Assembly: GCF_001427225.1 (NCBI RefSeq)
Contig: NZ_LMFH01000001.1
Span: 410,330-474,329 of the forward strand
Source of the DNA: Lysobacter sp. Root494
GTDB taxonomy: Bacteria; Pseudomonadota; Gammaproteobacteria; Xanthomonadales; Xanthomonadaceae
Reading direction: 5' to 3'
Length of the DNA: 64,000 bases
Below the pieces are notes generated by a model that was not told the origin of the DNA, searched no databases, and worked only from the letters and a program-made list of their open reading frames with translations. Made by a program: the position numbers and the translations under genes. Below, piece by piece: positions 32,106-42,424 of this stretch (its first letter is position 1; each line of letters starts with the position of its first letter).

Positions 32106-33391
32106 GCGTGCGCGCGCTGCAGCGCTTCGCCCGCACCACCGCGTTCGCGATTGGCCTGGCCTGCACGGTGCCCGCGTTCGCGCAGGGCGCCGCTGCATCC
32201 GCGCCGGTGCCCGCCAGTCTGCAGCCGTACTACGACACGCTGCTGCAGGAAGGCGAGTGGGGCGCGGTGCTCAACCTGCAGCGCCTCGGTCTGGAAGCCA
32301 TCGACCAGGGCCACCTCGACGTCGCGGCGCGCGCCTTGGATGCCGCCATCACGCGCATCGAACTGATCTACGCCAACTCCGAATCGGCGAAGAAGGCGCG
32401 CTCGATGTGGTCGTCGGAAGGCACCAAGGATTTCAAGGGCGAGCCCTACGAACGCGCCATGACCTATTACTACCGCGGCCTGCTGTTCATGGCCGACGGC
32501 GATTACGAAAACGCGCGCGCGAGTTTCCGTTCCGCCGAGTACCAGGACACGATCTCCAACGACGAAACCTACGCCGGCGACTTCGGCCTGATGTCGCTGC
32601 TGGCCGGCTGGGCCTCGACCTGCGCCGACGACCCCGGCATGGCGAGCGACCTGTACCGGCGCGCCGCCACCCAGCAACCGGAAGGACTCAAGCCCCCGCC
32701 GGCGGACCACACCACGCTGCTGCTGGTCGAGTCGGGCATGTCGCCGGTGAAGACCGCGGCCGGTGGTTACGGCGAAGCGCTCAAGCTGCAGCCGGGCGAC
32801 AACCCCTTCGTCGCTGCCGTAGCCAACGACAGGGAATTGCCGGTGCTCGGCAATCTCGGCTGGCAGGCGAGCACGCTCGGCGGCCGCCAGATCGACGTGA
32901 TCCTCAATGGCAAGGCGAGCTTCCGCCAAGGCGCCGACACGGTCGGCGGCATCGGCATCGAGGGCGCGTCATACGCCGGGAGCGCTGCCATCGGCGGTGC
33001 AATGCTGGTCGTCGGCGTTGCCACGGTGCTGATCAGTTCGGCGGCCAAGGCGCGCGCCGACACCCGCCACTGGGACAACCTGCCCGACCGCATCTACGGC
33101 GACTTCCTCAAGCCCGGCGCAGGCGATGCGCTGGCGATCGCGGAGAAGTCCGGTGACGGCGACCGCTACGCGATCCCGAAGCCGGTGCTCGACGCGACGG
33201 CGGGTCGCTGCCGCGTGCTGCTGTACCGCACCCGCGAACCCGGCACGCTCCGCGCGCAGGCGGTCAGCAGCCTCACCGATGGCGAGCGCAAGTCGCTGAC
33301 CAGGCGCAACGAAGCGCGTGACACGCGGTTCCGCAACGAAATGAACGCTCTGTTCCTCGGGAACGGCGAATCCCTGGCTGGAGGCGAATAA
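32102..33391 (+). CDS. Exported helical-repeat protein (COG3014-like)
   Basis: The 429-residue protein starts at GTG 32102, overlapping the previous stop. It has a signal peptide (ending AFAQ), TPR-like helices (YERAMTYYYRGLLFMADGDY, then ENARASFRSAEYQD), a glycine-rich hydrophobic stretch near 300-325 (AAIGGAMLVVGVATVLISSA) and HWDNLPDRIYG. The pattern resembles the COG3014 group, which is known to cluster with LpoB-like and YcfL-like genes. The function is unknown. A C-terminal charged tail follows. Confidence 0.6.
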   Translation: MSVRALQRFARTTAFAIGLACTVPAFAQGAAASAPVPASLQPYYDTLLQEGEWGAVLNLQRLGLEAIDQGHLDVAARALDAAITRIELIYANSESAKKARSMWSSEGTKDFKGEPYERAMTYYYRGLLFMADGDYENARASFRSAEYQDTISNDETYAGDFGLMSLLAGWASTCADDPGMASDLYRRAATQQPEGLKPPPADHTTLLLVESGMSPVKTAAGGYGEALKLQPGDNPFVAAVANDRELPVLGNLGWQASTLGGRQIDVILNGKASFRQGADTVGGIGIEGASYAGSAAIGGAMLVVGVATVLISSAAKARADTRHWDNLPDRIYGDFLKPGAGDALAIAEKSGDGDRYAIPKPVLDATAGRCRVLLYRTREPGTLRAQAVSSLTDGERKSLTRRNEARDTRFRNEMNALFLGNGESLAGGE

Positions 33392-33393
33392 GC

Positions 33394-34401
33394 ATGAGTC
33401 CGATCCTGAAGAACGCAGGCGCGCTCGCGCTGCTGTGGCTCGCAGCGTTCAACGCGAATGCGCAGGTGCAGAGCGCTGCTGTCGAAGCCGCACCGGCGCA
33501 GGCAGCGCAGACCGAAGCGGTAGTCGCCGATCCCGCGGTATGGGGCCCGTACGCGAAGCTGGTCGGCAAGACCTTTGCCGGCGAAGACCTGGCGGGCTGG
33601 CCCGGCTACGCCAGCAAGACGCGCAGCATCCAGTGGGAAGTGCCCGGCAAGGTGATGCTGGAAACCGGCGTCCAGGCCAACGGCACCGAGTTGTCGAAGA
33701 TGCGCATCAGCCCCGGCAAGCGCCCCGGCGAGTTGTACTTCGACGTCGAAAAATCGCCGAACGCCACCGCCCGCATCGTCGATGCCGACACGCTCGAGTT
33801 CGACGCGATGCTGGGTTACCGCAGCATCGTCCAGGTGACCGGACCCGATGGTTACGAGATGCGGGTGGAGAAAGGCGGCGAGGTGAAGGGCAGTGCGCGC
33901 TACCTCGACATGCAGACGGCGGCTTACAGCGCCCACACCGTGGAACTCGCCGAAAAGGCCGTCGCCGACAAGCACGCCGCCATGCTCGCCCTGCGCGCCG
34001 CCGGCGTGCCCGACGAACCGGTGACCGAACTGCCGGCCGACCGCGTCCTCGCCTACCAGGAACCGGTGCGCGGCCCATGGGGCACGTTGCGGATCACCCG
34101 CGGCAAGGCGTGGGAAGCCAGCGCGTGCTTCGCCGCCGTCTACATCAACGGCCGCTGGGCCGGACGATTCGAAGACGCCGAAACCGCGACCTTCAAGGTC
34201 CCCGCCGGCAAGGTCCAGGTCGGCGTCGGCTCGGATCCGAAGGGCCGCGGCACCTGCCGCGTCGGTGGCGACGCCCAGACCATGCACGACACCGTGCTCG
34301 CCAAGGGCGAATCGCTGCACGTGTACTTCGCGTACAACTCGGGAGCGAAGTTCAAGGAAGCACTGCTCGCGCCGGCGGCAACGCAAGCGGGTGCGCCGTG
34401 A
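33394..34401 (+). CDS. Exported hypothetical protein
   Basis: The 335-residue protein starts 2 bp after the previous stop. It has a signal peptide (MSPILKNAGALALLWLAAFNANA) and two parts: residues ~45-160 (lipocalin-like strands such as SIQWEVPGKVMLETGVQANG) and ~215-330 (FAAVYINGRWAGRFEDAETA, resembling a domain that presents a small beta-sandwich). I do not recognise the family. It belongs to the same operon and immediately precedes the transporter. Confidence 0.65.
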   Translation: MSPILKNAGALALLWLAAFNANAQVQSAAVEAAPAQAAQTEAVVADPAVWGPYAKLVGKTFAGEDLAGWPGYASKTRSIQWEVPGKVMLETGVQANGTELSKMRISPGKRPGELYFDVEKSPNATARIVDADTLEFDAMLGYRSIVQVTGPDGYEMRVEKGGEVKGSARYLDMQTAAYSAHTVELAEKAVADKHAAMLALRAAGVPDEPVTELPADRVLAYQEPVRGPWGTLRITRGKAWEASACFAAVYINGRWAGRFEDAETATFKVPAGKVQVGVGSDPKGRGTCRVGGDAQTMHDTVLAKGESLHVYFAYNSGAKFKEALLAPAATQAGAP

Positions 34402-34534
34402 ATCGCGCGCCCGGCCTGCTCACCGCGCTGACTCGTTTATGCCTGCCCGCATGAATCGGCAGGTGACAGTTGTTGCATCCGATGGATTGGGCGACCATCG
34501 CGCCGGGCGCTGCGTCGCCCACACAGGGGAACCC

Positions 34535-36280
34535 ATGAATTCGAAGAACAAAGCGGCCATCCGGCCGCTTGCGCATGCGTGCGCCTTGGCCGTTGCCGGC
34601 CTGATTGCATCGACACAGGCACTGGCCCAGGTCGATACCACCCAGATCCCCGGCCAGGGCCGCGAGGAAAACGATCCCGCGCTGCGGACCCCGCCGGTGC
34701 AGCCGCGCGTGATCGATCCCGCGCAACTCGCCGAGCCGGCGCCATGCCCGTTCGCAGGCAAGGGCACCGTCACTTTGAGCGGCATCGAGGTCACTGGCTC
34801 GACGCTGGTTCCGCGCGAGCGCCTCGATGCCAGCGTCGCCGACCTGATCGGCCACAGCGCGGATGCGCAGATCCTGTGCACCGCGCGCGACCGCGTCGCC
34901 GCCGTCTACGCGCGGCATGGCGAGGCACTGGCGCGCGTCGAGCTGCCCGAGCAGCGCATCAGCGATGGCGTGCTCACGCTGCGCGTCACTGAAGGACGCA
35001 TCGCCGATGTGCGGATCGAGAACGCCGAAGCGCTCGGTCCGGCCGCCGGCCTCGCGGGCGATTACCTGGGCAGGACGCGAACCGAGGGCGCGACGCGTTG
35101 GCCGGATGTCGAACGCGCCTTCCTGCTCGCGCGTGAAATTCCCGGTGCCGACGTGCGCTTCGCACTGCGCCGCGCCGACGACGGCAGCGACGACGGCCTG
35201 CAGGCGATCGCCGCGTTCGGCCCACGGCGCCGCTTCGACCTCGGCGTGAGCGTGCAGAACATGGGCTCGGAAGAACTCGGTCGCACCGGCGTGTCGTTGC
35301 GCGCCGACGCCAACAGCTTCACCCGCTTCGGCGAGCGCACCAGCCTGGTGCTGTACTCGAGCCACACCGGCGCGCAGCAGGTCGTGCAGTTGATGGAGGA
35401 AGTGCGCCTCGGCGCGAGCGGCTGGCTGCTGCACGGCGATTACGCCTACGGTCGCAGCCAGCCCGAAGGCGCGCTCGAACCGCTCGAACTCGACGGCCGC
35501 TCGCGCGTCGCCCGACTCGGCGTGCGCTATCCGCTGCTGAAGTCGCGCGCTGCATCGATCGACGCCGGCATGCGCCTGGAAGGCATCGACCAGCAGAACG
35601 ACCTCGGCTTCCTGCGAGGGCCCGATGGCGACGCCATCCCGCTGTTCGACGAACGCCTGCGCGTGCTCGCTCTCACTCTCGATGGCCGCTGGCAATCCAC
35701 AGCGATACCGGGGCTGGCGACGATGGCCGGGATCGAGCTGCGCCAGGGCCTCGATGCACTGGGTGCCAGCGAAGCGGGCGAGCCGCTGCTCTCGCGCAGC
35801 GAGGCGCGTCCGGATTTCACCAGCGCCCGGCTCAATCTCGGCACGCGCTTCGCGTTCGCGCCGCAGTCGCGGGTGTCGCCGTACGTGCAGCTGAACGGCG
35901 TCGCGCAATGGACGCGCGACGTGCTGCCGGCGTACGAGGAATTCCAGGTCGGCAACTACACCGTCGGCCGCGGCTACGACCCGGGCGCCGCTTCGGGCGA
36001 TCGCGCGCTGGGCGTGCAGGCCGAATTCGGTTTCGACATCGCGGGCAACGCGCGTCGCTACGGCGTGTTCGCCTTCGCCGACGCGGCACGGGTGTGGAAC
36101 TACGACAGCCTGGGCTACGACGCCGAGCCGTGGTCGGCCGGCGCCGGCGCGCGCATGCGCTGGAGTTCGGGCCAGCTCAGCCTGGTCTGGGCCTCGCCGC
36201 AGTCGGCACCGCTGCCGGGCGCACCGACGCCGGGCGATCGCGTGCTGCTGACCTTCAACCATGCCTTCTCGATCCGCTGA
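34535..36280 (+). CDS. ShlB/FhaC-type outer-membrane transporter (TpsB) of two-partner secretion
   Basis: TpsB proteins are 16-strand Omp85-family barrels that export a partner exoprotein. The 581-residue protein has a signal peptide (to ~31, ALAQ), a proline-rich linker, POTRA domains from ~75 (VTLSGIEVTGSTLVPRERL; ISDGVLTLRVTEGRIADV) and a barrel that includes the conserved VGRGYDPG block (motif 3 region) and ends in FNHAFSIR with terminal aromatic/arginine. The partner starts 10 bp downstream. ATG 34535 follows AGGGGA. Confidence 0.92.
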   Translation: MNSKNKAAIRPLAHACALAVAGLIASTQALAQVDTTQIPGQGREENDPALRTPPVQPRVIDPAQLAEPAPCPFAGKGTVTLSGIEVTGSTLVPRERLDASVADLIGHSADAQILCTARDRVAAVYARHGEALARVELPEQRISDGVLTLRVTEGRIADVRIENAEALGPAAGLAGDYLGRTRTEGATRWPDVERAFLLAREIPGADVRFALRRADDGSDDGLQAIAAFGPRRRFDLGVSVQNMGSEELGRTGVSLRADANSFTRFGERTSLVLYSSHTGAQQVVQLMEEVRLGASGWLLHGDYAYGRSQPEGALEPLELDGRSRVARLGVRYPLLKSRAASIDAGMRLEGIDQQNDLGFLRGPDGDAIPLFDERLRVLALTLDGRWQSTAIPGLATMAGIELRQGLDALGASEAGEPLLSRSEARPDFTSARLNLGTRFAFAPQSRVSPYVQLNGVAQWTRDVLPAYEEFQVGNYTVGRGYDPGAASGDRALGVQAEFGFDIAGNARRYGVFAFADAARVWNYDSLGYDAEPWSAGAGARMRWSSGQLSLVWASPQSAPLPGAPTPGDRVLLTFNHAFSIR

Positions 36281-36290
36281 GGACACCGAC

Positions 36291-39200
36291 ATGACCGCTT
36301 CCCGCAACCGCCGCAGCCCCATGCTGCGCCTGCTGTGCCTCGGCATCGCGCAGTGCCTCTACGCCGCACCCGCGCTCGCGCAGAGCCTGCCCGGCAGCAT
36401 GACCGCCAACACCAACGTCAGCGCGCCCGTCACCAACGGCACCACGATGACGGTAAACGTGACCGGCCCGCGCGCCTACGCGGAGTGGAACAGCTTCAAC
36501 GTCGCCGCCGGCAACACCTTCCAGATCACCAACAGCGGCGGTCCCAACAACTACATCTTCGTCAACCGCGTCACGGGCGGCACCGCCTCGGACATCAGCG
36601 GACTGGTCCAGGGCAACGGCCACTTCTGGCTACTCAATCCCAACGGCATCTCGGTGGGCAGCACCGGTGTGTTCGACGTCGGCGGCCTGTTGCTGTCGAC
36701 GGCGACGACGCTCAATGGCGAAACCGAAGCCACCAACGGCGCAGCATTCCTCGCCGGCGCGACCAACACCTTCAGCTTCGGCGGCGCGACCAACAGCATC
36801 GTCGTGCAACCCGGGGCGCAGCTGACCGCCGACATCGGCGCGATCGCGCTGCTCGCCAACCAGGTGACCTTCGGCGGCACCGCGAATGCGGGCACTGGCG
36901 AGACCGCGATCATCGGCGCGCAGGCCGCGACGGTGACCTTCGACGCGGACCTCAATGCGTTCAGCACCTTGACCATCAACACCGGCAGCAACCAGGGCAC
37001 GGGCGTCCGCGTCGGTGGCAACAGCCAGTTCACCGCGGCGCGCACCTTCATCAGCGCCGCGGGCATGGCCGATTCACAGGGCAACATCCTGCTGGTCGAC
37101 GACAACGCGGCCGACAACATCAGCTTCGTCGGCGGCGACCTGGTGCTCTACGCCGGCCCCATAGGCAGCGTCACCGTGTTTGGCTCCGGCTCGGTACAGC
37201 CGGGTCCCGGGGCGCAGGCGGGCGCCGCCAAGCTGCTGATCCAGGGCGGCATCAACGCGCCGGGCCGGCTCGACATCGTCTCGTCCGGCGGAGTGGGACA
37301 GGGCGGAACCGACCTGAGCATCCGCGCTGCCGGCAACCTGTCGATCCGCAGCGACATCAAGGGCCGCGACGTGGCCCTGGGCGGCAACGCCATCTCGACC
37401 TGGAACATCGACGCGCAGGACGACGTCGTCATCCGCGGCATCAACGGCCTCAGTGCGCGCGCGATCCGTTCGGGACAGACCGTCGACGCGCTCGGCCCGG
37501 TGGATGTCGTCGGCAGCGCGGACGTGCTCGGCGGCGCCACGTATGCCGGCAACGACGTCGATCTTTCCGCCGGCACCGGCCTGGTGAGCTTCACCGCGCG
37601 GCCATCGGTCGCGGGCGACTACTGGATCACCGCCGGCGACTTCATGGGCTCGGAATCGCTCACGCCCGACTTCGGCCTCGGCACCACCAACGCGTTCTCG
37701 ATTACCGACACCGCGGGTGGCTTCACCATGGGCTTCAGCATCACCAACCCGGGCAACTTCTCCTTCACCACGACGGGTGGCGGCAACCTCACCACCATGG
37801 CGGGCGCGAACATCACCTCCACCAATGGCAATGTCACGCTCGCCACCACGGGCGGCGGCTCGCTCTCCCTGGGTGGCAACGTCACCACCGGCGCCGGGCG
37901 ATCGGTCACGCTGAATTCGAGCCGCTCGCTCAGCCAGAGCGGTGGGGTCATCACCACCGATGCTCTCGTGGCAAGCGCGCTCAACGGCATCGTCCTGAGC
38001 AACGCCGCCAACCAGTTCGCCAGCGGCACGTTCACCAACCTCGGCGGCGGCGGCATTACGGCGGTGTCCTCCGTGTCCGACCTGCTGATCGCCAATGCCA
38101 CCACCGCGAGTGGCGATGTCAGGTTGACCGGCAGCAATATCCTGCGCCTGTCCAACAGCACCGTGTCCACGGGTTCGGGGCTGGTGCAGTTGAACGGCAA
38201 CGTGCTCGTCGCCGGTAGCAACGTCATTAATGCCGGCGGCAGCAGTGCCTCGTTTACCGGTAGCGTCGATGCCACCAGCTCCGGCCAAGGCGATCTCACC
38301 GTTACCTCCGGTACCGGCACCACGTTCCAGGGCGCGGTGGGCGGCACTTCGATGCTCAACACCCTGACGGTCAATGGCATGTCCGTCTTCAACGGCGGCG
38401 GCGTGCGCACCGACAGCGGCATCAGCCTCGGCAGTGTCGTCGTCAATGCGAGTGCACCATCGACCTTCGCGCTGGATGCCGGCGCGGGCGCGCTGACGAC
38501 CGGCTTCATCAGCGCCGACAACGCGGGGCTGGCGGCTACCGGCGCTTCGGTGAACATCGCCGGTATCGGCGCGCCGAATGCCAACGTCACGCTCACCGCC
38601 ACCAACGGCAACCTCACGCTCGGCAACGGCGATATCGGCGGCAGCGCCAATCTCGCGACGACGGGTGGCGGCGGCAGCGTCACCGTGACCGGCAGCCTGC
38701 AGTCGGCCGGCACGATCACGGTGAATTCCGCGAACCACGCACGCATCGCGTCGGCGACATCCAACGGCGGCAACGTATCGGTAACGGCCGCGGGCGAAGT
38801 CACCGGCGCCAACGGCAGCGATCGCGCCAACCTGTCCGCCGCAAACGGCGTCACGGTGAATGCCGGCACGCTCGCCCAGCTGGGCAGCGCCAATGCCGGC
38901 GGCAACATCGGCGTGGTCGCTGGCAGCGTCGACATCACCAGCGCCACGGCGGGCAACTTGCTGTCGCTCACCGCCAACGCCGGCAATCTCACGCTGGGCA
39001 GCGGCAGCGGCTTCAGCAGTGTGTTGAACGCCACCGGCACGCTGAGCGTCACCGGTCCGCTCACCACCGTGGTGTTGACGGGCGGCGCTGGCGGCAGCGC
39101 GTCGCTCATCGGCGACAACCACATCAACGGGCTCTCGACCTTCAGCTCGAACGGCCTGGCGCTGCGCAATGCGGGTTCGCTGATCGTGCAGGGCGTCGTG

Positions 39201-42200
39201 GACGGCGGCAGCGGCGACGTCACGCTCGACGTGGTCGGCGACAACCTGCAGATCACCCCTGCCGGCCAGGTCCGAGGCCAGGACGTGGTGCTCTCCACCA
39301 CGCATGCGTTCTTCAACCAGTCCGGCGCCGACGCGATCCAGACCGGCGCCGGCGGTCATTGGGTGGTGTATTCGCAGCGGCCCACCGCGGGCTCGTTCGA
39401 CAATCTCGACAGCGGCAACACCGCGATCTGGAACGGCACGCTGGCGACGGTCGCGCCCGGCAGCGTCAGCGGCAACCGCTACGTGTTCGCCTTCCAGCCG
39501 ACGCTGACCTTCACCACTACCAGCACCAGCAAGGTTTACGGCACCGATCTCACTTCAACAGGTGGAAATCTCTTCACCGTCTCGGGCCTGCAGGGCGGCG
39601 TCGCAGGCGCATTTCTCGGCGACACGGCTGCCACCGCGTACAGCGGCGCGCCGCTGCTCACCTCCGCCGGTTTCGCCGAACGCGCTTCGGTCGCCGGTGG
39701 TCCGTATGCGATCGGGATTGCCAACGGCAGCGTTGCCGGGCTCAACGGCTATGCAATCGCGCTCAACGGCGGCGGCCAGATCACGGTCACGCCGAAGGCG
39801 ATCACCGGTACCGGCACGCCCGACAACAAGACCTATGACGGCAATACCGATGCGACCGGCAACATCGTGCTGAGCGGCGTGGTGACGGGCGACAGCGTCG
39901 GTGCGACCGGCAGCTTCGCGTTCGTCGACCCGAATGCGGGCACCGGCAAGCCAGTCGATCTCACGGGCGCCACGCTCACCGGTGCCGACGCAGGCAACTA
40001 CACGCTGACGATTTCCGGCACGGCACTCGCCGACATCCTGCGCAAGGCGATCACCGGCACCGGCACCTTCGACAACAAGACCTACGACGGCACCACCGAT
40101 GCGACCGGCGTCATCACGCTCACCGGCGTGATCACCGGCGACGACGTCGGTGCAACCGGCAACTACGATTTCGTGGACAGCAACGCGGGTGCGGGCAAGG
40201 TCGTCACCATCTCCGGCGCCACGCTCACCGGTGCCGACGCAGGCAACTACACGTTGGTGATTTCCGGCACCGCACTCGCCGACATCCTGCGCAAGTCGAT
40301 CACTGGCACCGGCACCTTCGACAACAAGACCTACGACGGCACCACCGATGCGACCGGCGTCATCACGCTCACCGGCTTGATCACCGGCGACGACGTCGGT
40401 GCAACCGGCAGCTACGATTTCGTGGACAGCAACGCGGGTGCGGGCAAGGTCGTCACCATCTCCGGCGCCACGCTCACCGGTGCCGACGCGGGCAACTACA
40501 CGCTGGTGATTTCCGGCACGGCCCTCGCCGACATCCTGCGCAAGTCGATCACCGGCACCGCGAACGTCGACGACAAGACCTACGACGGCACCACCGATGC
40601 GACCGGCATCATCACGCTCACCGGCGTGATCACCGGCGACGACGTCGGTGCAACCGGCAGCTTCGATTTCGTGGACGGCAACGCCGGCACCGGCAAGACC
40701 GTCACCATCGGCGGTGCATCGCTGACGGGAACCGATGCCGGCAACTACACGCTGGCGATTTCCGGCACGGCGCTCGCCGACATCCTGCGCAAGTCGATCA
40801 CCGGTACCGGCACCGCCGCAACCAAGACGTACGACGGATCGACGACCACCACGGGCACGATTTCGCTCAGCGGCGTGATCACCGGGGACGACGTCGGCGC
40901 GACCGGCAGCTTCAACTTCACCGACCGCAATGCGGGCACCGGCAAGGTGGTCACCATTTCCGGCGCCACCCTCAGCGGCACGGATGCAGGCAACTACACG
41001 CTGGCGATTTCCGGCACCGCGCTCGCCGACATCCTGCGCAAGTCGATCACTGGCACCGGCACCGCCGCAACCAAGACGTATGACGGATCGACGACCACCA
41101 CGGGCACGATTTCGCTCAGCGGCGTGATCACCGGGGACGACGTCGGCGCGACCGGCAGCTTCAACTTCGCCGATCGCAATGCGGGCACCGGCAAGGTGGT
41201 CACCATTTCCGGCGCCACTCTCAGCGGCACGGATGCGGGCAACTACACGCTGGCGATTTCCGGTACCGCACTCGCCGACATCCTGCGCAAGTCGATCACC
41301 GGCACCGGCACCGCCACCAGCAAGACGTACGACGGATCGACATCCACCACCGGCACGATTGCGCTCAACGGCGTGGTCGCCGGCGACAACGTCGGCGCGA
41401 CGGGTAGCTTCAACTTCGCCGACCGCAACGCGGGCACCGGCAAGACCGTCACCATCAGCGGCGTATCGCTGACCGGCGCGGATGCAGGCAACTACACGCT
41501 GGCGATTTCCGGTACCGCACTCGCCGACATCCTGCGCAAGTCGATCACGGGCACCGGCACCGCCACCAGCAAGACGTACGACGGATCGACATCCACCACC
41601 GGCACGATCGCGCTCAACGGTGTCGTTTCCGGCGACAACGTCGGCGCGAACGGCAGCTTCAACTTCGCCGACCGCAACGCGGGCACCGGCAAGACCGTCA
41701 CCATCAGCGGTGTATCGCTGACCGGCGCGGATGCCGGCAACTACACGGTGACCGTATCCGGCAGCGCGGTCGCGGACATCCTGCGCCGCGCGATCACGGT
41801 GACCGCCGACCCGGCATCGAAGCCCGAAGGCGAGGCCGATCCGGCATTCGGTTACCAGGTCACCACCGGCTCGCTGGTCGCAGGCGATTCGCTGGCCGGC
41901 GCGTTGACGCGCGCACCCGGCGAAGCACCCGGCGCCTACGCCATCGGGCAGGGCACGCTGAATGCATCGAGCAACTACCAGCTGACCTTCGTCGGATCGA
42001 CGCTCACCATCACCGAAGTGCCGGTCAATCCGGTGCCGGTGATTGCCGGCCGCGATGATTTCGGCGGACTGGTGGGCTTCCTCGAAGGCATCGGCAATCG
42101 ACCGGTGGAACCGCTGCAGGTCGCCGACGAGCGCGCGGCATGTGCCGCAGGTTCGAATGGACGCGAAGCGAGTGCGTGCAGGCAGGCGCGGACGCAGTAA
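36291..42200 (+). CDS. FHA-like two-partner-secretion exoprotein (TpsA) with YDG/MBG repeats
   Basis: The 1969-residue protein has a signal peptide (cleavage near A30/Q31) and a TPS secretion domain (~35-270) with the diagnostic NPNGI motif in WLLNPNGISVGSTGVFD. A long beta-helix-like region rich in N, G, S and T follows. Residues ~1170-1833 are eight 83-residue YDG repeats (KTYDGTTDATG ... GADAGNYTL ... GTALADILRK), then an MBG-type domain (ITVTADPASKPEGEADPAF). Such proteins act as adhesins or biofilm scaffolds. No C-terminal toxin domain is visible; it ends in a short cysteine-containing tail. A terminator follows. Confidence 0.9.
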   Translation: MTASRNRRSPMLRLLCLGIAQCLYAAPALAQSLPGSMTANTNVSAPVTNGTTMTVNVTGPRAYAEWNSFNVAAGNTFQITNSGGPNNYIFVNRVTGGTASDISGLVQGNGHFWLLNPNGISVGSTGVFDVGGLLLSTATTLNGETEATNGAAFLAGATNTFSFGGATNSIVVQPGAQLTADIGAIALLANQVTFGGTANAGTGETAIIGAQAATVTFDADLNAFSTLTINTGSNQGTGVRVGGNSQFTAARTFISAAGMADSQGNILLVDDNAADNISFVGGDLVLYAGPIGSVTVFGSGSVQPGPGAQAGAAKLLIQGGINAPGRLDIVSSGGVGQGGTDLSIRAAGNLSIRSDIKGRDVALGGNAISTWNIDAQDDVVIRGINGLSARAIRSGQTVDALGPVDVVGSADVLGGATYAGNDVDLSAGTGLVSFTARPSVAGDYWITAGDFMGSESLTPDFGLGTTNAFSITDTAGGFTMGFSITNPGNFSFTTTGGGNLTTMAGANITSTNGNVTLATTGGGSLSLGGNVTTGAGRSVTLNSSRSLSQSGGVITTDALVASALNGIVLSNAANQFASGTFTNLGGGGITAVSSVSDLLIANATTASGDVRLTGSNILRLSNSTVSTGSGLVQLNGNVLVAGSNVINAGGSSASFTGSVDATSSGQGDLTVTSGTGTTFQGAVGGTSMLNTLTVNGMSVFNGGGVRTDSGISLGSVVVNASAPSTFALDAGAGALTTGFISADNAGLAATGASVNIAGIGAPNANVTLTATNGNLTLGNGDIGGSANLATTGGGGSVTVTGSLQSAGTITVNSANHARIASATSNGGNVSVTAAGEVTGANGSDRANLSAANGVTVNAGTLAQLGSANAGGNIGVVAGSVDITSATAGNLLSLTANAGNLTLGSGSGFSSVLNATGTLSVTGPLTTVVLTGGAGGSASLIGDNHINGLSTFSSNGLALRNAGSLIVQGVVDGGSGDVTLDVVGDNLQITPAGQVRGQDVVLSTTHAFFNQSGADAIQTGAGGHWVVYSQRPTAGSFDNLDSGNTAIWNGTLATVAPGSVSGNRYVFAFQPTLTFTTTSTSKVYGTDLTSTGGNLFTVSGLQGGVAGAFLGDTAATAYSGAPLLTSAGFAERASVAGGPYAIGIANGSVAGLNGYAIALNGGGQITVTPKAITGTGTPDNKTYDGNTDATGNIVLSGVVTGDSVGATGSFAFVDPNAGTGKPVDLTGATLTGADAGNYTLTISGTALADILRKAITGTGTFDNKTYDGTTDATGVITLTGVITGDDVGATGNYDFVDSNAGAGKVVTISGATLTGADAGNYTLVISGTALADILRKSITGTGTFDNKTYDGTTDATGVITLTGLITGDDVGATGSYDFVDSNAGAGKVVTISGATLTGADAGNYTLVISGTALADILRKSITGTANVDDKTYDGTTDATGIITLTGVITGDDVGATGSFDFVDGNAGTGKTVTIGGASLTGTDAGNYTLAISGTALADILRKSITGTGTAATKTYDGSTTTTGTISLSGVITGDDVGATGSFNFTDRNAGTGKVVTISGATLSGTDAGNYTLAISGTALADILRKSITGTGTAATKTYDGSTTTTGTISLSGVITGDDVGATGSFNFADRNAGTGKVVTISGATLSGTDAGNYTLAISGTALADILRKSITGTGTATSKTYDGSTSTTGTIALNGVVAGDNVGATGSFNFADRNAGTGKTVTISGVSLTGADAGNYTLAISGTALADILRKSITGTGTATSKTYDGSTSTTGTIALNGVVSGDNVGANGSFNFADRNAGTGKTVTISGVSLTGADAGNYTVTVSGSAVADILRRAITVTADPASKPEGEADPAFGYQVTTGSLVAGDSLAGALTRAPGEAPGAYAIGQGTLNASSNYQLTFVGSTLTITEVPVNPVPVIAGRDDFGGLVGFLEGIGNRPVEPLQVADERAACAAGSNGREASACRQARTQ
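39798..41789 (+). repeat. Eight tandem 249-bp repeats in the exoprotein gene
   Basis: Units start at 39798, 40047, 40296, 40545, 40794, 41043, 41292 and 41541, exactly 249 bp (83 codons) apart. Units 5 and 6, and units 7 and 8, are nearly identical within each pair, which points to recent duplication. The frame is kept throughout. Confidence 0.95.
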
Positions 42201-42222
42201 GCAACCAGCGCTGCGGTTACCT

Positions 42223-42251
42223 GGAGGCCCCGCATGCGGGGCCTCCTTTTT
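42223..42251 (+). terminator. Strong rho-independent terminator after the exoprotein gene
   Basis: A perfect 24-bp palindrome (GGAGGCCCCG arm, CATG centre region, CGGGGCCTCC arm) is followed by five T residues, 22 bp after the stop. It closes the 29.9-42.2 kb operon. No gene is seen between it and 42425. Confidence 0.92.
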
Positions 42252-42424
42252 GGTCGGTGTGTCCGCGCAAAGTTCGGTCGCGCAAGCGCTGGCGAAGTCA
42301 TTGCGAAGTCGTTTCTTTCCGTCGCGGATGGACACTGCGTGCGACGCGCGCTGAAGGGACTTCCGCTTCTGTTGTTCGACACGAAAAAAATGCGCGCGTC
42401 GAGAAGGATCTTTCAGGCAACCGC

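Noticed and set aside
37074-39359. 761-codon minus-strand frame opposite the exoprotein
   Set aside because: No motif or start signal; the plus-strand gene is certain.
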